Of a stretch of 64,000 nucleotides of DNA, positions 44,884 through 52,960 are shown piece after piece. How positions within the stretch are numbered: position 1 is the first letter of the stretch; every line of letters starts with the position of its first letter. The position numbers and the translations under genes were made by a program. A model generated the notes under the pieces. It had not been told where the DNA came from and made no database searches. It saw nothing but the letters and a program-made list of their open reading frames with translations. Source of the DNA: Gracilimonas sp. (GTDB lineage Bacteria > Bacteroidota > Rhodothermia > Balneolales > Balneolaceae); the NCBI RefSeq assembly GCF_040218225.1, contig NZ_JAVJQO010000008.1, positions 806,001 through 870,000 on the forward strand, written 5' to 3'.

Positions 44884-45567
44884 TTATCCGAACACATTTA
44901 TGCATACAATTATATAGGTGCAGAAGAGAATAATACTTACCGGAATCATTATCATTTTCTCCTTCTCGCTTTTAGAATTAAAGTTGCCCGCTACACTACC
45001 CATAAACAGCAGCGTCAGTAAAGGTATAATGATTCGGTTACCAAGTGAGGAAATCAGTTCCATAAAACCTATTGAAGAGAGCACCGAAAATCCTCCAACT
45101 GTTAACAACACAAAAGAGACAAAACTCCCCATTCTTAGTGATTTGGGAAGTTCCTTATGAAATCCGCCCCATGCAAATTCTCCCCAAGGAAGCCCGAAAG
45201 AAAGCAGTAACTGAAAGCCTGCCAGCAAAAAGGTTGTAACAGCGGCGACTATCCCCGCTGCAATTTCAAGCCTGAAGGATTGCCTGTAAACTGATTCGAT
45301 CACCGCGGTTGATTCAGACAAGCTGATCGTACACTCAGCAGAATTGAGGGTGTATATGCTGTTTACCGTGATCCCTTTATCTTTATCGGAATAATTTAAG
45401 AGATTCCCGGTATCCAAAGTTTTCCGAACCATCTCCACAGACTTCCCTTCCGCAAATATAGAGCATAATACACGTACCTCTTTCTCCGCTTCAAACCAGT
45501 AGAAAATACCTGCCGTGTATATCAGAAACACGGAAACGATACCTAAGAATTTGATCCACTTTCTCAC
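44884..45567 (-). CDS. Hypothetical integral membrane protein
   Basis: A protein of about 228 residues with five likely membrane segments: one near the N-terminus (FLGIVSVFLIYTAGIFYW), then a soluble periplasmic-type loop of about 90 residues with two Cys, then four hydrophobic helices. The stretch LLSFGLPWGEFAWGGFHKELP between helices is distinctive, but I do not recognise the family with confidence. The open frame extends to a TTG at 45642; I chose the GTG at 45567 because it places the first helix normally, and the start is uncertain. It follows the repetitive protein's upstream region and shows no link to pectin. Confidence 0.6.
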   Translation of the reverse strand: MRKWIKFLGIVSVFLIYTAGIFYWFEAEKEVRVLCSIFAEGKSVEMVRKTLDTGNLLNYSDKDKGITVNSIYTLNSAECTISLSESTAVIESVYRQSFRLEIAAGIVAAVTTFLLAGFQLLLSFGLPWGEFAWGGFHKELPKSLRMGSFVSFVLLTVGGFSVLSSIGFMELISSLGNRIIIPLLTLLFMGSVAGNFNSKSEKEKMIMIPVSIILFCTYIIVCINVFG

Positions 45568-45706
45568 AACCCGAATTTTTATATGGAAATTTTGCGGGAT
45601 AAGATAATTGATTAGAACTAAAACTGAACCAAATAAATGCAATAACGCGGAAGATGGGCCTTCGCATCATATTAAACGAAGGTAATAACTTCAACATTGT
45701 TCGAAT

Positions 45707-46534
45707 TTAATTTTGAAATATTTGACCTGATATCTGCTGAACTACATCCAGTGTAGATGGGGACCTGAATGGCGTATTCAACTGCTGAAGCTGAGTGATC
45801 ACATATCCGGGATTCTCCAGAAAGTGACTTGTACCCGGCAGAACACATAGATTTGCATTGGGCAACAGATTAAACATCTCTAGTGTATGTTCAATCCTGA
45901 CGGCATCACGATCTCCAACCATCAGGGTAACCGGAATAGATATTTCTTTGATTTTTGAATCAGGAATGGGTTTTTGATTGGCCATCAGCTTTACTTGTAC
46001 CCTCATATCCGGCATTGGGATTTCATCGTATCTATTTATCATTTCCACGATTCCAGGCAACAAGGCTGTGGTGTCCAGACGTGTGTTTGCCCCTGATACT
46101 AACATGCGATCAATTTTCCCTGGTATAGTATAGCCTAACATCAAAGCGACGATACCGCCATCACTGTGTCCCCATATCTTAATCTTATCATATCCCAGTT
46201 CGTTAACAAAGGCCGTTATCTCTTGGGCTATAAATTCATAACTCAACAGGTTTTCATTGCAGGAACTTTGCCCGTGGCAAGGACTGTCAATTGCAATAAC
46301 TTCATATTCTGATACAAGATCAGGAAGTAGGCGATACATACTTTTAGTGGATCCCCCATTTCCATGAAGAATCAGTAAAGGAGTACCGGATCCATATTTT
46401 TCGTAGTGAAGGGTGGAATGCTGGGTTGTGAATTCAAAACTTTCCCCCTCTATCATATTGCTTGAGGTTGTTTTTTGAGATAATGCCTGAGTCACAAAAA
46501 AAACAGAAACAAATACTAAAAGAATACGCTTCAT
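45707..46534 (-). CDS. Secreted alpha/beta hydrolase
   Basis: 275 residues with signal peptide ending ALSQ. The fold elements are LLILHGNGGST (oxyanion HG), the nucleophile elbow GHSDGG (Ser near 125), GDRDAV for the acid and GTSHFLENP for the His. The substrate is unknown; esterase or lipase-like activity is typical. The gene lies between the membrane protein and the small secreted protein on the same strand, but gaps over 100 bp argue against a tight operon. Confidence 0.9.
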   Translation of the reverse strand: MKRILLVFVSVFFVTQALSQKTTSSNMIEGESFEFTTQHSTLHYEKYGSGTPLLILHGNGGSTKSMYRLLPDLVSEYEVIAIDSPCHGQSSCNENLLSYEFIAQEITAFVNELGYDKIKIWGHSDGGIVALMLGYTIPGKIDRMLVSGANTRLDTTALLPGIVEMINRYDEIPMPDMRVQVKLMANQKPIPDSKIKEISIPVTLMVGDRDAVRIEHTLEMFNLLPNANLCVLPGTSHFLENPGYVITQLQQLNTPFRSPSTLDVVQQISGQIFQN

Positions 46535-46654
46535 AATACCTACACGTCTTAAATGATTTATTGAAATCGTATTCTAAGCAACTGAAAGGCGTATTAATTG
46601 TAAATATCCGACATTTTCGGAGGTTTCAAGGCAAAACACTTTTCAAATGCCTGA

Positions 46655-47149
46655 TCAGTTTTTGCTATAAGTCGCTTTCCCAAACTCGGTATAACTTCCC
46701 TGTTGTAAAATAAAATCGGTTACTATCATACTCCCATCATTTTGTAAAGCGTAAACCGTTCGGCCTTGCTCTGTATCAGAACTACCCCAATCTACGGTTA
46801 ACGTTTTGTCTTCAACATGACCTTTCAGCGGAAAACTTATCCCTCTTACATCAAACCAGGTACCGGTCCATTCCTTTGCTCCCGGACGATACATTGCGAT
46901 AGCATTAAAAATGACAGGACTGCTATTCTCAGGAGTTCTGCTATTTTGGAATGTAAGCTTTAAGAATTGCCCACCCAGCTTCTTTTGCCAACGCATATCA
47001 AAGGTGGCTTCGGAACCCATTAAATGACCTGTACCCTGCCAGCTGCCTATAAAGTGTTGCTCCAGGTTTTGCTGCGCAGTAACATCCTGGCTCATATACA
47101 TCGAGGATATCAATACGATCATGGGCATAATTATTTCTTTCATCATCAC
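46655..47149 (-). CDS. Small secreted lipocalin-like/DUF1579-like protein
   Basis: 164 residues with signal peptide ending TAQQ. The mature part is a beta-rich domain starting with FIGSWQGTGHLMGSEATFDMRWQKKLGGQFLKL and continuing with a pattern of alternating strands, which recalls DUF1579/heme-binding-like barrel proteins that open with GxWxGxG. No catalytic residues are evident. It is divergent from the AraC-type regulator at 47291, a common arrangement for a regulator and its target. Function unknown. Confidence 0.7.
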   Translation of the reverse strand: MMMKEIIMPMIVLISSMYMSQDVTAQQNLEQHFIGSWQGTGHLMGSEATFDMRWQKKLGGQFLKLTFQNSRTPENSSPVIFNAIAMYRPGAKEWTGTWFDVRGISFPLKGHVEDKTLTVDWGSSDTEQGRTVYALQNDGSMIVTDFILQQGSYTEFGKATYSKN

Positions 47150-47290
47150 TCCGATTCTGTCTGCTATTTATGGTTGAGTTATTTCTATACCGTTAAAAAC
47201 CCTGATAACTTTTTCAAGTTTGATGCGTATTTCTCCGGTGATAATAGGTTATCTAAATAATTAAGGGTTTAATTGTAAATATCAGACATT

Positions 47291-48103
47291 ATGATCCCGT
47301 TAGAGAAAATCCCTCAAGACCCTGCGGTTTCTTTACATATTGACCGGTACCAGTTGTATGACTTTAGTAAACCGGCCTACCTGAAAACAGTACCCAATGG
47401 TAAATTTGATGTTTATTTTATTTTAAATGGTAGTTTTTCGGTACTTGATCAATGTGATGGCACTTTTAAAAAAGCTCACAAAACAGGGCTTTTCTTTGCC
47501 AGTAATGATTCTTCTTTACTTCGTATTGATGCGGGAATGAAGTGCATAAATATAAAAATGAAGATCTCAGTGTTAGGTCACCCTGAGTTTAAACTTCCAA
47601 AAACCGACAAACTTCTGATCCCATTTCCTTTCCCTTACAGTCCGGAAGTACAAGATGAGATCAGGAAACGATTAGCCACCGGACAAGAAGGATTTGAGAC
47701 AGAATGGTTAGACGCAGTGTTTAAAAAAATACTATCTCCCATCCCTAATGAAGGGAAAATTTTAAAAGTACTGGAGGAATTCACAGATCTCAATAATGAA
47801 GATATAGGATCCATTTCCCGCTCCCTTTACATGACAACCAAAAGTCTCTATCGATTTGTAAAGAAACATTTTTCACTATCTCCAAAACAGCTCAAAGATG
47901 TGATCAGATTTGATCTGGCTACTTCACATCTAAAGAAGAATCCCTCCACCAATCTGGTCGAAGCTTTATCATTTGGCTATTATGATCAATCTCACTTTGT
48001 GAAAGAATGTCGAAAAATCACCGGTATGCCTCCCAAAGAGTTTTTTTCTGATATGCCTTTCACTACCAATGATTTGATAAGAGAACATATAATTAAAGCC
48101 TGA
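47291..48103 (+). CDS. AraC-family transcriptional regulator
   Basis: 270 residues. The C-terminal 100 residues carry two helix-turn-helix motifs, ending in EALSFGYYDQSHFVKECRKITGMPPKEF, the standard AraC signature. The N-terminal part looks like a cupin-like sensor (KFDVYFILNGSFSVLDQ). It is divergent from the small secreted protein at 46655 and upstream of the DUF6265 and VOC genes, any of which might be targets. Confidence 0.88.
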   Translation: MIPLEKIPQDPAVSLHIDRYQLYDFSKPAYLKTVPNGKFDVYFILNGSFSVLDQCDGTFKKAHKTGLFFASNDSSLLRIDAGMKCINIKMKISVLGHPEFKLPKTDKLLIPFPFPYSPEVQDEIRKRLATGQEGFETEWLDAVFKKILSPIPNEGKILKVLEEFTDLNNEDIGSISRSLYMTTKSLYRFVKKHFSLSPKQLKDVIRFDLATSHLKKNPSTNLVEALSFGYYDQSHFVKECRKITGMPPKEFFSDMPFTTNDLIREHIIKA

Positions 48104-48243
48104 TACTTACATTGAGAACCAAGACGTTACTTTTAAGCAATGTTCACCATCCTCTTTCCAAAATTAGCTCTGTCTGTTTTTTACAATTTACTTCGGATAC
48201 TGGCTGTTAATTTGGCTTAAAATTATCACCTAAATATTAGTTT

Positions 48244-48696
48244 ATGAAAAATCTACTACTTCTTTCAATCCTGATTCTAAGTACATCAAATTCATTAATG
48301 AGCCAGAATTTACAAGACCTTAACTGGATCAGTGGTTACTGGACTGGTAATACGCAGGGTGTTGATATGGAAGAACTCTGGACTCCCGTTTCCGGAAATA
48401 TGATCCTTGGCGTACATCGAGATGTATTTGGAGAAAAATCCGCTTTTGAATTTCTGCGCATCACCACCAAAGATGACGGCACGGTAGTGTATCTCGCTTC
48501 CCCCTCCGGTAAAACACCTACTGAGTTTACCTTATCAGAGCTGACTTCAGAAAAAGTCGTTTTTGAAAACCTCAGCCATGACTTCCCCCAGCGTATCATC
48601 TACATACGTTCCGGTGATAAACTTACAGCCAGAATTGAAGATGAAAGTGGTGAGAAAGGAATGCAATGGACCTGGACTAAAACTATATTCAAGTAG
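48244..48696 (+). CDS. DUF6265-like small secreted protein
   Basis: 150 residues with signal peptide ending LMSQ. The mature part starts LQDLNWISGYWTGNTQGVDMEELWTPVSGNMILGVHR, matching the DUF6265 style (WLSGxWxG...EExWxPxxGxxMxGxxR). Its end is only 3 bp from the next gene, so the two are probably co-transcribed. Function unknown. Confidence 0.82.
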   Translation: MKNLLLLSILILSTSNSLMSQNLQDLNWISGYWTGNTQGVDMEELWTPVSGNMILGVHRDVFGEKSAFEFLRITTKDDGTVVYLASPSGKTPTEFTLSELTSEKVVFENLSHDFPQRIIYIRSGDKLTARIEDESGEKGMQWTWTKTIFK

Positions 48697-48698
48697 CT

Positions 48699-49166
48699 AT
48701 GAAAGTATTTTGGATATTATTGTTGCCAGGGCTTTTTCAATCAATAGATGTTTATTCTCAAGAAGTTCAAAAGCACAATAACCAAAAGGATGTTGCTCAT
48801 CAAAGTATCGGCACCCTCCGAAGCATGACCATTGCAGCCCATGATATGCCCGAAATGATTGAATTTTATACTGAAGTTTATAATGTCGAGTTTTCTGAAA
48901 AAATCATCAATGAATTTACCCTATTTGAGGGTAAGTGGCTGGGATATAATTTATTAGTCTGTCCTGCTGAATTTGCACAAAATACTGCCCAACAAACACG
49001 GCATCAATTGGATATCTCCGTAACTGATTTTGATGCTTTTATAGAAAAAGTTGAACAATTTGGGGGTTCATTATTAGGAGAAGTCATTATTCAGGAAGGA
49101 GTTCGAAGCGTTGGTATTCATGACCCAGATAAGAATTCGATGATTATTATTGAATCCTTAAATTAA
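48699..49166 (+). CDS. Secreted VOC-family protein
   Basis: 155 residues. A signal peptide (WILLLPGLFQSIDVYSQ) precedes a single VOC/glyoxalase-like domain (TIAAHDMPEMIEFYTEVYNVEF, then GYNLLVCPAEF, HQLDISVTDFDAFIEKV and VRSVGIHDPDKNSMIIIE). The candidate metal ligands are not all obvious. Export of a VOC protein is less common than a cytoplasmic location. Coupled to the DUF6265 gene upstream. Function unknown. Confidence 0.82.
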   Translation: MKVFWILLLPGLFQSIDVYSQEVQKHNNQKDVAHQSIGTLRSMTIAAHDMPEMIEFYTEVYNVEFSEKIINEFTLFEGKWLGYNLLVCPAEFAQNTAQQTRHQLDISVTDFDAFIEKVEQFGGSLLGEVIIQEGVRSVGIHDPDKNSMIIIESLN

Positions 49167-49181
49167 GATCGGTTCTACATC

Positions 49182-49997
49182 TTATCCATTTTCATAAAAG
49201 AGATGAGTAAAGCTCAACTTTGGATCAAAGAAATCCTTGGGTGTAAGCCCGGTATACTTTTTAAAATCTTTGATAAAATGGGCCTGGTCATAGTATCCAT
49301 TGTCATAAGCCAGCTCAGTCAGGGTACTATATTCTTTATTGATCATCTTATTTACAGTAGCTTTTAGTCTGATGATCTTTGATAATTGTTTGAGGTTTAA
49401 CCCCACAGAATCCGTAAACCTGCGTTCCAGAGTACGTCTGCTTACAGCACTATCAATAGAAAGTTCATGTATTTTTTGCCTGCCCCGGCTGTTTATAATG
49501 ATACTCACAGCATCTTTCACAATAGAATCTGCTACATCGCAAGACTCAAACTTATCGGTCAGATATTGGTCGATGAGATCTATTCTCTGTTCGCTGGATG
49601 AAGCCTTCAGAATTTGGGATTCGAGCATTACTCCTTCTTCACCCAAAATCATATCCAGCGGAACCGCAGAATCCTGAAATTCTTTGGCTGCCAATTTGGA
49701 TATAGGTTGTAACCCTTCCGGGTGAAACCTGACTGCAAACATTCCTGAATCTCCAGAAGGCTCTATTTCAAGTTTCCGTGTAAGCTGACCGAATACAAAA
49801 CATCGTGGTTGTTCAATCCTGCTTCCATCCGGTAAATACTGATAATAAAGATCTCTGTAGTGAAAGATCATTTCCATGCATCCATCAGGAACAATAGTCT
49901 GCTTCTCATGAATTTCCTCTCTGGTTCCTTCCAGTACCCAATAACATTTAAGGATAGATTTCAAATCCTCAGAAGGCTTAAATTCTTTATATACCAT
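49182..49997 (-). CDS. AraC-family regulator with DUF6597-like N-terminal domain
   Basis: 271 residues. The N-terminus (YKEFKPSEDLKSILKCYWVLEG...IVPDGCMEMIFHY) resembles the sensor domain called DUF6597 in AraC proteins. The C-terminus has SRRTLERRFTDSVGLNLKQLSKIIRL and AYDNGYYDQAHFIKDFKKYTGLTPKDFF, the AraC DNA-binding region. It converges on the VOC gene at 48699 with a 15-bp gap. Confidence 0.88.
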   Translation of the reverse strand: MVYKEFKPSEDLKSILKCYWVLEGTREEIHEKQTIVPDGCMEMIFHYRDLYYQYLPDGSRIEQPRCFVFGQLTRKLEIEPSGDSGMFAVRFHPEGLQPISKLAAKEFQDSAVPLDMILGEEGVMLESQILKASSSEQRIDLIDQYLTDKFESCDVADSIVKDAVSIIINSRGRQKIHELSIDSAVSRRTLERRFTDSVGLNLKQLSKIIRLKATVNKMINKEYSTLTELAYDNGYYDQAHFIKDFKKYTGLTPKDFFDPKLSFTHLFYENG

Positions 49998-50169
49998 AGT
50001 TCAATTAATCACACCCCATTAAAATTCTGATCGAAATATAGCATCCAGCCTAAAAAGATATGCAAGTTTGTAAGAGTTGTTTGGGTTATATCAACCGTCA
50101 AGTCAGGCAACGTTAATTCTAAATGATTAAACAGTTGTGAGCAACTTTCTTATTTCGGTAAGTAAAGAT

Positions 50170-50496
50170 TTAATCATAGCTGTACCCAGCCAATTCAAAG
50201 ATTTCAGCCGGACTTAACGCACTTAATTCCAGTATACTTTTACCCGACTTCTTCATGGCTTTTCGGATCACGTAATTACCAGTGCGATAGCTAATAACTT
50301 GTTGAGTGACCGTTTTTTCTGCATACGTGAGGTAATCCCCACTTTCATCAAAATGAACCTTTATTTCTAAGGTTGGTTGCTTTGGCTGACTTAAAACCGG
50401 GAGGTTGTAAAAGTCATGGTCGCTAAGATCATTATTACAGACCAGGATATATGATTTAAACTTTTCACTGGAATGCTCATTCTTTGCTCCCTTTGA
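50170..50496 (-). pseudogene. Open frame without start codon, probable gene remnant
   Basis: On the minus strand 108 codons are open, ending at TAA (50170-50172). The peptide looks protein-like (KFKSYILVCNNDLSDHDF, then VIRKAMKKSGKSILELSALS). There is no ATG, GTG or TTG in the first two-thirds of the frame; stop codons lie immediately upstream (50497-50499), and the 5' end overlaps the end of the DUF4386 gene in another frame. No family recognised. It may be a decayed gene, a frameshifted gene or one using a rare start. Confidence 0.5.
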
Positions 50497-51157
50497 TCAT
50501 CAACCAGATACAAAGAGTCACTTCCCCCAACGCTGCCGATAACCCAACGATCCATCCGAAAATGACCTTGTGTTCAGGATATAAAATAAATCCAAAGCTT
50601 TCGATTAGGTAACCGAAGGAGGCTCCGATCATAAAGATGCCCAGAAGTGTTGGGAAGTGAACTGATTTCATCAGCAAATAGCCGAGCAGTAAACAGTGAA
50701 TTCCGAATGCTACTCCCGCCAGAATATATCCCAAATGATGGGCTTCCATAAAAAACAGGGACAATTCACTTAGCTGAATCTGAGAAAATTGACTGGCAAG
50801 TCCATCACTTTCCAAAACGTTAAGAGCAGCCGCATGATTAAGTAAATTTGCAGTTGCTACTCCCGGATGCGCTATCAACCTGAAACATGCCATGATCAAT
50901 GCGAGCGGTTTATTCACCGACTTCAACAATAGGTATAGCAATACTGAAATCGCAATATCTGTTGAAAAAGCGATCAGGTCTGTAACTAACCCCCATTTGA
51001 ACAATGCTGAATTAGCCAGAATATTATTGGCAGTGGCGATCGCATCGCCGGCGATAAATACGGTTTCTCTTGCCACACCCTGAGCAAATCCCGCACAACA
51101 TATGACGATCAGATAGAGCAATCCGGTAATTCGGCCGATTTTCTTTTCATTATACAT
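50477..51157 (-). CDS. DUF4386-family membrane protein
   Basis: 226 residues from the ATG at 51157, which has GGAGG eight bases upstream; longer starts are not needed. Six or so hydrophobic segments, opening KIGRITGLLYLIVICCAGFAQGVARE and ending in LGEVTLCIWLMIKGSKE, match DUF4386. The start overlaps the end of the dehydrogenase gene, so the two are translationally coupled. A paralogue is at 56251. No function is known to me. Confidence 0.88.
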   Translation of the reverse strand: MYNEKKIGRITGLLYLIVICCAGFAQGVARETVFIAGDAIATANNILANSALFKWGLVTDLIAFSTDIAISVLLYLLLKSVNKPLALIMACFRLIAHPGVATANLLNHAAALNVLESDGLASQFSQIQLSELSLFFMEAHHLGYILAGVAFGIHCLLLGYLLMKSVHFPTLLGIFMIGASFGYLIESFGFILYPEHKVIFGWIVGLSAALGEVTLCIWLMIKGSKE

Positions 51158-52133
51158 GAGTGGTTCCTCCCTGAATTGCCAATATGATATTTCCCTGTTT
51201 ATGACCTGATTCTGCATGTATATGAGCCTCCTTGATTTCTTCCATGCTGTATGTTCTTTCAATGACCGCCTTGAGCTTTTTTGATTTGAGCAGGTCTTTG
51301 ATCTCATCCAATAGTTCCTGGGATTCTTTTGTGACTCCTGTATACACTTTATGACCTTTTCGGAACGTGTTCATCATCATTGCCTGCATCAATCCAAGAT
51401 TAAATGCAGTTGATACAAAGTGACCTTCTGAGCTTAATAACGGTTTAACACCCCTGTAGCTCAGATTTCCTACGGTATCAAAAACGATATCATATTTTTG
51501 AGGATGGTCAGAGAGCTTCTCTTTTTTGTAATCAATTACCTGATCTGCACCGATCTCGCGCACTAATTTCACATTCCGGGTGCTGCAAACTCCGGTGACG
51601 GTAGCTCCTCTAGCTTTGGCTACCTGGACAGCATAACTACCCACGCTCCCGGATGCCCCATTTATTAATACCCGATCTCTCTTTTTCAGCCCCCCCTGTT
51701 TCAGAAAAAACAATGCTGTCATCCCCCCGATTGGAATACCTGCCAGTGATTCATTTTCAATATCTTTGTCAGCCTTGGTGATTACACTATCCTCACTCAA
51801 TACGATAAATTCTGAGTGAGCGCCGGTCTTTAATCCAGTACTCCCAAAAATTTTATCGCCCGGTTTAAATCGTGTTACGCTCTCTCCTATCTGAATGATC
51901 TCTCCATAAAATTCCTGACCCAAGACCTTCCTTTTTGGGGTCAATAGACCATTCATGAATCGAACCATCATGGGGTCAGCTTTTCTCAGATGCCAATCTG
52001 CAGCAGTAACGGTACTACTTATAACTTTTATCAGTAGTTCATTCGGGCCGGGTTTAGGGATGCTGGTTTTAATCAGCTTCAGAACATCCGGGCTTCCGTA
52101 GGTGTCATATATGATAGATTTCATAGTATTCAT
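51150..52133 (-). CDS. Medium-chain NAD(P)H dehydrogenase (quinone-oxidoreductase-like)
   Basis: About 327 residues from ATG 52133 (a start at 52187 is possible but overlaps the previous gene). It has the MDR layout: a GroES-like N-terminal domain (IKTSIPKPGPNELLIKVISSTVTAADWHLRKADP, then LGQEFYGEI) and a Rossmann domain with VLINGASGSVGSYAVQVAKARGATVTGV. There is no structural-zinc Cys cluster, which is usual for the zinc-free quinone-oxidoreductase group. Coupled to DUF4386 downstream. A related partial gene is at 63290. Confidence 0.88.
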   Translation of the reverse strand: MNTMKSIIYDTYGSPDVLKLIKTSIPKPGPNELLIKVISSTVTAADWHLRKADPMMVRFMNGLLTPKRKVLGQEFYGEIIQIGESVTRFKPGDKIFGSTGLKTGAHSEFIVLSEDSVITKADKDIENESLAGIPIGGMTALFFLKQGGLKKRDRVLINGASGSVGSYAVQVAKARGATVTGVCSTRNVKLVREIGADQVIDYKKEKLSDHPQKYDIVFDTVGNLSYRGVKPLLSSEGHFVSTAFNLGLMQAMMMNTFRKGHKVYTGVTKESQELLDEIKDLLKSKKLKAVIERTYSMEEIKEAHIHAESGHKQGNIILAIQGGTTHV

Positions 52134-52164
52134 CTTATTCAAAGGATTAGTGAAAATTGAGTAC

Positions 52165-52797
52165 TTATTTTGATTCAGAGAGGACATTTGTAAAGTCCTT
52201 GCCGGTCAAGAAGGTCAGATTTTGTGTGATCTTCGATATGTCCCAATCCCACCACCTCAGCTTTAGCAACTCAACGATTTTTTCTTCTGGGAATCTATAT
52301 CTAATTAGGTGAGCCGGATTACCTCCAACTATGCTATAGGGTTCCACATCATTAACTACGGTAGCATTCGTAGCTATGATCGCTCCATCTCCAATTTCAA
52401 CCCCAGCCATTATTGTTGCGTTGTGCCCTATCCAGACATCATTACCGATAACCGTATCGCCCTTATTTGGATAGACTTTGTTCTCCATCGCATCCTCCCA
52501 CCCATTACCGAAGATGGCAAAGGGATACGTTGATATGGCATCTGTCAGATGATTGGCTCCATTCATGATGAATGAGACTCCTGATGCGATCATGCAAAAC
52601 TTCCCTATCCTCAATTTGTCACCGGTGAAATCGAAATGATATTTCACGTTCCGCATGAAGTTTTGAACATCTTCCAGGTCATCGTAATAGGTGAAGTCGC
52701 CTACTTCGATATTGGAATGATTTATAAGGTTTTTCAGAAAACACAGCTTTTTGTGATGTGCTAAAGGAAATAAAGTGTCTTTATCAGGACCGTACAT
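52165..52797 (-). CDS. Vat/CatB-like xenobiotic O-acetyltransferase
   Basis: A 210-residue left-handed beta-helix (hexapeptide-repeat) acetyltransferase. The opening MYGPDKDTLFPLA, IEVGDFTYYDD, GKFCMIASGVSFIMNGANHLTDAISTYPF (catalytic-type His near 83), DTVIGNDVWIGHNATIMAGVEIGDGAIIATNATVV, YSIVGGNPAHLIRYRFPEEKI and LKLRWWDWDI match streptogramin A acetyltransferases (Vat) and related CatB-type enzymes. These acetylate antibiotic hydroxyls with acetyl-CoA. Environmental members often have unknown natural substrates, so resistance is not shown. The gene is upstream of the MDR gene. Confidence 0.9.
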   Translation of the reverse strand: MYGPDKDTLFPLAHHKKLCFLKNLINHSNIEVGDFTYYDDLEDVQNFMRNVKYHFDFTGDKLRIGKFCMIASGVSFIMNGANHLTDAISTYPFAIFGNGWEDAMENKVYPNKGDTVIGNDVWIGHNATIMAGVEIGDGAIIATNATVVNDVEPYSIVGGNPAHLIRYRFPEEKIVELLKLRWWDWDISKITQNLTFLTGKDFTNVLSESK

Positions 52798-52960
52798 ACC
52801 TAGTGAGTTAATTTCTGTTATCTACGGTGCTAAGATGGGGCTATAACTTCCACGAATCGTTCGGATATACGTATTCGGACTTTTTTGCTCATTCGAACTT
52901 TAGGATCAGGTGTTAAATAATAACTGGGCTAACAGGTTCCGAAATTCCTGGATCAGGTAG

